A DNA stretch of 32,046 nucleotides from Hydrogenophilales bacterium 16-61-112. GTDB taxonomy: Bacteria; Pseudomonadota; Gammaproteobacteria; Burkholderiales; Thiobacillaceae. Below, one piece after another: positions 24,793 through 32,046 of this stretch (its first letter is position 1; each line of letters opens with the position of its first letter). Made by a program: the position numbers and the translations under genes. A model generated the notes under the pieces. The model was given only the letters and a program-made list of their open reading frames with translations, did not search any database and was not told the DNA's origin. The stretch spans positions 1 to 32,046 of the forward strand of contig NCHD01000059.1 of assembly GCA_002257045.1 (NCBI GenBank), written 5' to 3'.

Positions 24793-25161
24793 TCAGCCGC
24801 GTGATGCGAAAAGCGCGCCGATGCGTTGCGGCAGGTTGGGGCTCAGGCGGGCAGCCAGCCAGCCGATCAGCATGCCGCTGCTGTTGGCCAGCGCGTCGAG
24901 CGCATCGGTCTGGCGGTTGGGGGTGAGGCCCTGCAAGCCTTCGATGACGATGCCGAACAGCACCACTGCAAGGGCGAGACGCCAGCGCCGTTGCACGATG
25001 AGCTGCGCCCACCAGTACATCAGCACCGCATAGCCGGTTAAATGAACGATCTTGTCGGTGTGGGCGGCGCCTTCGTTGAATGGCGGCGGCATCAGCGAGA
25101 CGACCAGGGTGATGAACACCCCGAGCCAGGCGCACGCCCACCACAAACGATGGATGATCAC
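24793..25161 (-). CDS. VanZ-like family membrane protein
   Basis: A 122-residue protein with about four hydrophobic segments and the VanZ-like signature: [18 protein letters not shown], then [22 protein letters not shown] and a last helix [13 protein letters not shown]. The conserved D-K-H and E-Q...R-x-x-D-x-x-D-x-x-AN polar residues are all there. Function is unknown for chromosomal members; VanZ itself gives low teicoplanin resistance. I chose the GTG at 25161 because it overlaps the lgt stop as GTGA, showing translational coupling, and because sequence further upstream in this frame is antisense-like overlap with lgt. Confidence 0.82.
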   Translation of the reverse strand: MIIHRLWWACAWLGVFITLVVSLMPPPFNEGAAHTDKIVHLTGYAVLMYWWAQLIVQRRWRLALAVVLFGIVIEGLQGLTPNRQTDALDALANSSGMLIGWLAARLSPNLPQRIGALFASRG

Positions 25162-25949
25162 GCCGGCCGGCCGGTGCGCTGCGCCCAGCGCAGCATGAAG
25201 ATGCCGGCGACGATCATCGGCAGCGACAGCCATTGGCCCATGCTCAAGCCCAGTCCCAGCAGGCCGAGAAAGCTGTCGGGTTCGCGGGCGAATTCGGCGA
25301 GGAACCGGAACGCCCCGTAGCCGATGAGAAACACGCCAGAGACGGCGCCGACCGGACGCGGTTTGCTCGAATACAGCCACAGGATGGCGAACAGCAACAG
25401 GCCCTCACCCGCAAACTGATACAGCTGAGAAGGATTGCGCGCAATGCCGTCCGCCGCCTGCGGAAACACCATGCCCCACGGCAGGTCGGTGGCGCGCCCC
25501 CACAATTCGCCGTTGATGAAGTTGCCGAGCCGTCCGGCGGCAAGGCCCAGCGGCACCAGCGGCGCGATGAAGTCGGTGACGGCAAGCCAGCGCAGTTTGT
25601 GACGATGCGCGAACAGCGCCATGGCGATGATCACGCCGAGAAAGCCGCCGTGAAAGCTCATGCCGCCTTCCCATATCTTGAAGATGTTGAGCGGGTGGGC
25701 CAGATACTCCAGCGGCTTGTAGAACAGCACATAGCCGAGCCGGCCGCCGAGGATGACGCCGAGCACGCCGTAGAACAGCACGTCGTCGAGCATTTTCGCG
25801 TCCCACCCCAGCCAGGGCCGATGCTTGATGCACCAGCGCCCGAGCAGGATGACCTGCGCAAACGCGGCGAGATACATCAGGCCGTACCAGTGGATGGCGA
25901 CGGGGCCAAGCTGCAGGGCGACGGGATCGAATTGCGGGTGAACGAGCAT
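25158..25949 (-). CDS. lgt: Prolipoprotein diacylglyceryl transferase
   Basis: A 263-residue inner-membrane enzyme that moves diacylglycerol from phosphatidylglycerol to the lipobox cysteine of prolipoproteins. Seven hydrophobic helices are visible. Family signatures are IHWYGLMYL at the N-terminus, [10 protein letters not shown], the catalytic-region SFHGGFLG with its essential histidine, and the Lgt motif [14 protein letters not shown] with the essential arginine. The frame extends to 26018, but that would overlap ilvD and add no conserved residues, so ATG 25949 is preferred. It is divergent from ilvD and translationally coupled to the VanZ-like gene. Confidence 0.93.
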   Translation of the reverse strand: MLVHPQFDPVALQLGPVAIHWYGLMYLAAFAQVILLGRWCIKHRPWLGWDAKMLDDVLFYGVLGVILGGRLGYVLFYKPLEYLAHPLNIFKIWEGGMSFHGGFLGVIIAMALFAHRHKLRWLAVTDFIAPLVPLGLAAGRLGNFINGELWGRATDLPWGMVFPQAADGIARNPSQLYQFAGEGLLLFAILWLYSSKPRPVGAVSGVFLIGYGAFRFLAEFAREPDSFLGLLGLGLSMGQWLSLPMIVAGIFMLRWAQRTGRPA

Positions 25950-26016
25950 GAGGTGTCCGGGTTGGAGCTGCGCGGGTAAAATGTGCGGCTGATTATAGAT
26001 TGCCTGAGAGACCATC

Positions 26017-28794
26017 ATGCCTGACTACCGTTCCTGGACGACTACCCGCGGCCGCAACATGGCTGGAGCCCGTGCGCTGTGGCGCGCCACTGGCATGAAG
26101 GATGGCGATTTCAACAAGCCGATCATCGCGATTGCCAACTCGTTTACCCAGTTCGTGCCGGGCCATGTGCACCTGAAAGACATGGGGCAACTGGTGGCGC
26201 GCGAGATCGAAGCAGCGGGCGGCGTGGCGAAGGAATTCAACACCATCGCGGTCGACGACGGCATTGCGATGGGCCACGGCGGCATGCTGTATTCGCTGCC
26301 GAGCCGCGACCTCATCGCCGACTCGGTCGAATACATGGTCAACGCGCATTGCGCCGACGCGCTGGTGTGTATTTCCAACTGCGACAAGATCACGCCGGGG
26401 ATGCTGAACGCCGCGCTGCGCCTGAACATCCCGACCGTGTTCGTCTCGGGCGGGCCGATGGAGGCGGGCAAGGTGGTGTGGGAATCCAAGGTCATCAAGC
26501 TCGACCTGGTCGACGCGATGGTGTCGGCCGCCGATGCCAAAATCAGCGACGCCAAGGTCGACCAGCTGGAACGTTCGGCCTGCCCCACCTGCGGTTCGTG
26601 CTCGGGCATGTTCACCGCCAATTCGATGAACTGTCTGACCGAAGCGCTGGGGTTGTCCTTGCCCGGCAACGGCTCGATGCTCGCCACCCACGCCGACCGC
26701 AAGAACCTGTTCCTCGCTGCGGGTCGCCTGATCGTCAGAAATGCGCGGCGCTATTACGAGGACGGCGACACCAGCGTGCTGCCGCGCGCGATCGCCAGCT
26801 TCGATGCCTTCGAAAACGCGATCGCGCTCGACATCGCGATGGGCGGTTCGACCAACACCGTGCTGCATTTGCTCGCCGCCGCACACGAGGCGGGCGTCGA
26901 TTTCACCATGAAGGACATCGACCGCATGAGCCGCCGCGTGCCGCATTTGTCGAAAGTTGCGCCGTCGATCCAGACCTACCACATGGAAGACGTGCACCGC
27001 GCCGGCGGCGTGATGCGCATTCTGGGCGAGCTCGAGCGCGGCGGACTGGTGCATCGCGACTTGCCGACGGTGCTGATGAAGTCGCTCGGCGAGCAGATCG
27101 ACACTTACGACATCCGCCGCACCACCAATCCGGACGTCAAGGAATACTACCGCGCGGCACCCGGCGGCGTGCCGACGCAGACTGCGTTTTCACAGAACAA
27201 GCGCTTTGCCAAGCTCGACGACGACCGTGTCAACGGCTGCATCCACGACCTTGAGCACGCCTACTCGAAAGACGGCGGCCTCGCGGTGCTGTACGGCAAT
27301 CTGGCGCTCGACGGCTGTATTGTCAAAACCGCTGGGGTGGATGAACACATCCTCAAATTCTCCGGCCCCGCCCGCGTGTTCGAATCGCAGGACGCGGCGG
27401 TCGATGCCATCCTCGCCGACAAGATCGTCGCCGGCGATGTAGTGGTGATCCGCTACGAAGGGCCGCGCGGCGGCCCCGGCATGCAGGAAATGCTCTACCC
27501 CACCTCGTACCTGAAGTCGAAAGACCTCGGCAAGGTCTGTGCACTGGTCACCGATGGCCGCTTCTCCGGCGGCACCTCGGGCTTAAGCATCGGCCATGCC
27601 AGCCCGGAAGCGGCCGAAGGCGGCACCATCGGCCTGGTCGAAGAAGGTGACATGATCGACATCGACATCCCCAAGCGCACGCTCAACGTGCGCGTGACCG
27701 ACGCCGAACTGGAACGCCGCCGCGCTGCGATGGACGCTAAAGGTGCGCTGGCCTGGAAGCCGGTCAACCGCGTCCGTGCCGTGTCGCCCGCGCTACGCGC
27801 CTACGCCTCGATGGTGACCTCGGCCGCCTTCGGCGCGGTGCGCGACGTGTCACTGGTGGAGCACCCGACCGAGGCGCAAAGCCACGCCGACCCGCTGGCG
27901 CGTTTCGCCATTGCCGGCCAGCTGGCTTTCCGCACCGGTGCCGGCGGCTTGACCTATGCCGACATCGACAACCACGGCGGCCGCGCGACGATCTGTCTGC
28001 AAGGCGCGCATGTGGTGAGCTTTCGTCCGAAATCGCAACATGAACCGGTGGTATGGGTGTCCGACGCCGCCAAGTTCGCGACGGGTAAATCCATCCGCGG
28101 CGGCGCACCGGTGTGCTGGCCGTGGTTCGGTGCCCACGCGACCGAAGCGGCCTTCCCCGCGCACGGCTTCGCCCGCACCGTGCCGTGGGAAGTGAGCGCA
28201 ACGCGCAAGCGCAACGACGCCAAAACCGAAATCACCCTGCAATTGGTGGATAACGAACAAACCCGTGCGCAATGGCCGCATCCCACCCGACTGACGCTGA
28301 CCGTGGTGGTGAGCGACAAGCTGGAGCTGCAACTGGCGACGACCAACACCGGCAGCGCAGCAGTGCAAATCGGCGAAGCGCTGCACACCTACCTGCACAT
28401 CAGCGACATTGGCGCGGTCAAAGTCAGCGGCCTCGAAGGCGCGACCTTCCACGACAAGGTCGACCACTTCGCCACCAAAAAGCAAAGCGGCACCATCGGC
28501 TTTGATGGCGAATTCGACCGCGTCTATGTGAACACGCCGGCCGACTGCGTGATCGAAGATGCAGGATTAAAACGCCGCATCCGCATCGCCAAAACCGGCT
28601 CGCTGTCCACCATCGTGTGGACGCCGTGGACGGAAAAAGCCGACAAGATGGGCGACATGGGCACAGGCAAAACCGGCGCCGGCTGGCGCGAAATGGTCTG
28701 CGTCGAATCCGCCAATGCGATGGACAATCTGGTCACGATTGCGCCGGGCGAAACGCACACGCTGGCGGTGACATACAGCGTCGAGCCCCTGTAA
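26017..28794 (+). CDS. ilvD: Dihydroxy-acid dehydratase fused in frame to an aldose-1-epimerase-like mutarotase
   Basis: A 925-codon frame with two whole proteins end to end. Residues 1-615 are IlvD, the Fe-S enzyme that dehydrates dihydroxy-acids in isoleucine and valine synthesis: [32 protein letters not shown] and the normal C-terminal [21 protein letters not shown]. coli IlvD is 616 residues, so this half is complete. At codon 616 (27862) it runs straight into a mutarotase. No linker, stop or ribosome site separates them. I know of no such natural fusion. Given several nearby sequence losses, a deletion that removed the ilvD stop and the next start is as likely as a true fusion. GAGAG precedes the ATG. 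Confidence 0.88.
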   Translation: MPDYRSWTTTRGRNMAGARALWRATGMKDGDFNKPIIAIANSFTQFVPGHVHLKDMGQLVAREIEAAGGVAKEFNTIAVDDGIAMGHGGMLYSLPSRDLIADSVEYMVNAHCADALVCISNCDKITPGMLNAALRLNIPTVFVSGGPMEAGKVVWESKVIKLDLVDAMVSAADAKISDAKVDQLERSACPTCGSCSGMFTANSMNCLTEALGLSLPGNGSMLATHADRKNLFLAAGRLIVRNARRYYEDGDTSVLPRAIASFDAFENAIALDIAMGGSTNTVLHLLAAAHEAGVDFTMKDIDRMSRRVPHLSKVAPSIQTYHMEDVHRAGGVMRILGELERGGLVHRDLPTVLMKSLGEQIDTYDIRRTTNPDVKEYYRAAPGGVPTQTAFSQNKRFAKLDDDRVNGCIHDLEHAYSKDGGLAVLYGNLALDGCIVKTAGVDEHILKFSGPARVFESQDAAVDAILADKIVAGDVVVIRYEGPRGGPGMQEMLYPTSYLKSKDLGKVCALVTDGRFSGGTSGLSIGHASPEAAEGGTIGLVEEGDMIDIDIPKRTLNVRVTDAELERRRAAMDAKGALAWKPVNRVRAVSPALRAYASMVTSAAFGAVRDVSLVEHPTEAQSHADPLARFAIAGQLAFRTGAGGLTYADIDNHGGRATICLQGAHVVSFRPKSQHEPVVWVSDAAKFATGKSIRGGAPVCWPWFGAHATEAAFPAHGFARTVPWEVSATRKRNDAKTEITLQLVDNEQTRAQWPHPTRLTLTVVVSDKLELQLATTNTGSAAVQIGEALHTYLHISDIGAVKVSGLEGATFHDKVDHFATKKQSGTIGFDGEFDRVYVNTPADCVIEDAGLKRRIRIAKTGSLSTIVWTPWTEKADKMGDMGTGKTGAGWREMVCVESANAMDNLVTIAPGETHTLAVTYSVEPL
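27862..28794 (+). other. D-hexose-6-phosphate mutarotase (YeaD-like) module at the end of the ilvD frame
   Basis: About 310 residues of the aldose-1-epimerase superfamily, YeaD branch. Landmarks are [39 protein letters not shown], the catalytic histidine in [12 protein letters not shown] and the catalytic glutamate in MVCVESANA. The domain appears full length against E. coli YeaD (294 residues, from memory). It probably represents a separate gene that normally follows ilvD; here it lacks its own start codon and ribosome site. Confidence 0.82.
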
Positions 28795-28810
28795 TCAAAA
28801 GGCGATCAGC

Positions 28811-29219
28811 ATGCGCGTGATTCTGGTGGCCAACCCCAAGGGCGGCAGCGGCAAGACCACGCTGTCGACCAATCTGGCCGGCTATCTGGCCTCCACCGGC
28901 AAGCGGGTGGCCATCCTCGATCTCGACCGCCAGAAATCCGCCACCCACTGGCTGGCAATGCGCGACATGGCGTTGCCGGACATCGAGTTGATGCGCGAGG
29001 GTCAATCGGAAGACAGCGACTGGCTGGTGATCGATTCACCCGCCGGGCTGCACGGCAAGAGCCTGGTGCGGGCACTGAACGGTGCTGACTTACCTGCGCA
29101 ACACGCAGGCCTACGTCAACGCGGCATTCGAGGGCAAGAGCCTGTTCGATCTGCCGCATCATCTGGTCGAACGCGAGATCGAGCAGTGGCAGAGTCTGAT
29201 TGACTGGCTCGATCGCTGA
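28811..29219 (+). pseudogene. ParA/MinD-type ATPase with an internal loss
   Basis: From ATG 28811 the frame begins MRVILVANPKGGSGKTTLST, a deviant Walker A (KGGSGKTT) with the signature lysine. Switch I-like ATHW and the Walker B strand WLVIDSPAGLHGKSL follow. At about 29075-29083 the sequence jumps, with a frame change, to VLTYLRNTQAYVNAAFEGKS, the normal tail of this family, ending at TGA 29217-29219. About 60 residues seem to be missing. These orphan ParA proteins (about 200 residues) often belong to partitioning or positioning systems, but no parB is adjacent. As written, the ATPase core is incomplete. It starts 16 bp after the ilvD fusion. Confidence 0.82.
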
Positions 29220-29230
29220 ACGAGCCAGTC
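29202..29230. terminator. Stem-loop between convergent parA and the ankyrin gene
   Basis: GACTGGCTCG (29202-29211) and CGAGCCAGTC (29221-29230) are perfect 10-bp arms with a 9-base loop across the parA stop codon. It probably serves transcription from both sides; there is no T-run. Confidence 0.6.
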
Positions 29231-29237
29231 GTACGCC

Positions 29238-29816
29238 TCAGTGCGAGGTCTGCTTCATCAAATTGACGACTTGCGGCTTGGCCACACCCTTGGTCGACGA
29301 GCAGGAACCATCGACCGACACGCCCAGTTGCTGCTCGGCTTCGTGCAGCAGGTTGATCACGTCCACGTAGAACTTGTCGTCCGCCATCATGCGCGCGGTG
29401 CGGCCGCCTTCGTTGGCCGCCAGTGCGTCGGCGCCGTTGTTGATCAGCCATTCCACCACCGCCGCGTCGCCGCCGCCGGCAGCCAGCATCAGGGGCGTGA
29501 TGCCAAAGAAAATCCGCTCGTCGAGCGACGCGCCGGCGCCGTGCAGCACCTCGATCACCTCGACATAGCCGCGCTCGGTGTCGCCGTTGTAGGCCGCTTT
29601 CGCCAGCGCAGTCCAGCCTTGCGGCGACTTGGCGTGGACGTCCGCACCGGCCGCGATCAGCAGCTGCACCGCCGCCACATGACCACCGTGCGCGGCCTGC
29701 ATCAGCGCGGTTTCGCCCGCCTCGTTCGCGGCGGCATGATCGGCGCCCGCATCCAGCAGGGTTTTGAGTTGGGCGGTATCGCCCGATTGTGCGGCGGCAA
29801 ATAATTCCTGGGACAT
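29238..29816 (-). CDS. Ankyrin-repeat protein
   Basis: A 192-residue soluble protein made of ankyrin repeats. At least four are visible from about residue 3 to 150: DTAQLKTLLDAGADHAAANE, GETALMQAAHGGHVAAVQLL, GWTALAKAAYNGDTE... and GITPLMLAAGGGDAAVVEWL, followed by a short tail with a cysteine (GSCSSTKG). There is no signal peptide, so it is cytosolic. Ankyrin repeats bind other proteins; the partner is unknown. AGGAG lies six bases before ATG 29816. Its promoter region holds an IscR-like palindrome, and a plausible -35 TTGATT / -10 TACGCT pair on this strand overlaps that site, which suggests control by iron-sulfur or redox state. Confidence 0.87.
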   Translation of the reverse strand: MSQELFAAAQSGDTAQLKTLLDAGADHAAANEAGETALMQAAHGGHVAAVQLLIAAGADVHAKSPQGWTALAKAAYNGDTERGYVEVIEVLHGAGASLDERIFFGITPLMLAAGGGDAAVVEWLINNGADALAANEGGRTARMMADDKFYVDVINLLHEAEQQLGVSVDGSCSSTKGVAKPQVVNLMKQTSH

Positions 29817-29856
29817 GGGTGGCTCCTGCGCGATTACGAATGGACGGGAGCGTACA

Positions 29857-29881
29857 ATAGTTGACTAAATCAATCAACTAT
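29857..29881. promoter_or_regulatory. IscR type-1-like operator between the ankyrin and YyaL-type genes
   Basis: A 25-base palindrome with half-sites ATAGTTGACT (29857-29866) and ATCAACTAT (29873-29881). Against the IscR type-1 consensus as I recall it (ATASYYGACT / RWWWYA / GTCRRSTAT) it differs at one base, A for G at 29873. The wider arms CAATAGTTGA / TCAACTATTG (29855-29864, 29874-29883) are perfect. It overlaps a likely promoter of the ankyrin gene and ends 24 bp before the YyaL start. Other Rrf2-family regulators could also own it. Confidence 0.5.
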
Positions 29882-29904
29882 TGCGCCGCCGCTGCCACGC
29901 CACC

Positions 29905-31785
<1,881 letters not shown>

Positions 31786-31879
31786 AGCGGGTGACGGCGC
31801 TGCATCAGCATTCGCTAATTGGAACTCGGTTCCGCACCTGCTATCAAACAGGCAGTTCGTTCTTCACAAGGAGCCGATC

Positions 31880-32046
31880 ATGACTACCCATGCCGTCTAC
31901 CACCCACAAGCCGCGAACATGGCGCTGCCGGGCATCCGCCTGGTGAGCTTTCAACACCCCCTGCAATGGCTGCGCGCCGGCATGCAGGACATGGTCAAAG
32001 CCTGGCCGCTCAGTCTGTTTTATGGCGTCGTGTTTGCCTTGCTAGG
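31880..32046 (+). CDS. Start of a DUF2189 membrane protein (partial)
   Basis: AAGGAG (31868-31873) precedes ATG 31880 at good spacing. The 55 visible codons include ...GIRLVSFQHPLQWLRAGMQD then MVKAWPLSLFYGVVFALL, the basic/aromatic lead and first transmembrane helix typical of DUF2189 integral membrane proteins. In that family 'GW.D.......S..YG' marks the first helix. The gene runs off the window. The function of the family is unknown. Confidence 0.75.
   Translation, partial: MTTHAVYHPQAANMALPGIRLVSFQHPLQWLRAGMQDMVKAWPLSLFYGVVFALL

Noticed and set aside
25950-26018. Longer lgt start at 26018
   Set aside because: It would overlap the divergent ilvD start and lies outside the conserved Lgt N-terminus.

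Overview
The window reads as a GC-rich betaproteobacterial chromosome, most like the Thiobacillus / Nitrosomonadales type. The evidence is protein resemblance only: an outer-membrane TolC followed by a convergent Kdo transferase gene, a GlrK-QseG-GlrR operon, an lgt-VanZ pair beside ilvD, and a GltB/GltD glutamate synthase. No 16S rRNA or other decisive marker is present, so the genus is a guess. Most of the window is housekeeping and envelope DNA. I see no phage, CRISPR array, complete insertion sequence or defence island.

Layout. 0-4.3 kb: tail of a probable protein-L-isoaspartate methyltransferase, a rhodanese, tolC, waaA on the opposite strand, a vestigial sugar-epimerase start, and an intact UDP-glucuronate 4-epimerase-type gene. 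4.4-8.8 kb: an AT-richer GGDEF-EAL gene, a gene-poor gap with a 24-residue membrane peptide, an MdtD-like MFS exporter and a C-terminally truncated SodC. 8.8-12.2 kb: a long non-coding leader with a strong sigma-54 promoter, bactofilin, a convergent YcgR-like PilZ gene and NAD(P)HX dehydratase. 12.2-14.4 kb: frameshifted minus-strand remnants, DUF805, a lipobox protein and an EF-hand protein. 14.4-18.7 kb: the glrK-qseG-glrR operon and an EamA transporter. 18.9-24.5 kb: gltB-gltD. 24.7-32 kb: tRNA-Ala(CGC), VanZ-like, lgt, an ilvD-mutarotase fusion, broken parA, an ankyrin protein, a YyaL-type protein and the start of a DUF2189 gene.

Two themes stand out. First, a possible regulatory circuit: the window encodes the sigma-54 activator GlrR, and the bactofilin gene has a near-perfect sigma-54 promoter preceded by two copies of a TGTC-N10-GACG palindrome. 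This resembles the TGTC-N10-GACA site I recall for E. coli GlrR. Two more such sites lie in other intergenic gaps. With the GGDEF-EAL and PilZ proteins nearby, this suggests envelope, cytoskeleton and c-di-GMP control, but the link is inferred.

Second, the right half (19-31.3 kb) shows repeated, clean internal losses of conserved sequence: twice in gltD, three times in gltB, and once each in parA and yyaL. A stop/start loss that fuses ilvD to a mutarotase may be of the same kind. The flanking protein sequence is otherwise pristine. Such loss in a short stretch points either to assembly collapse or to very recent deletion, and gene presence here should not be taken as function until reads are examined.
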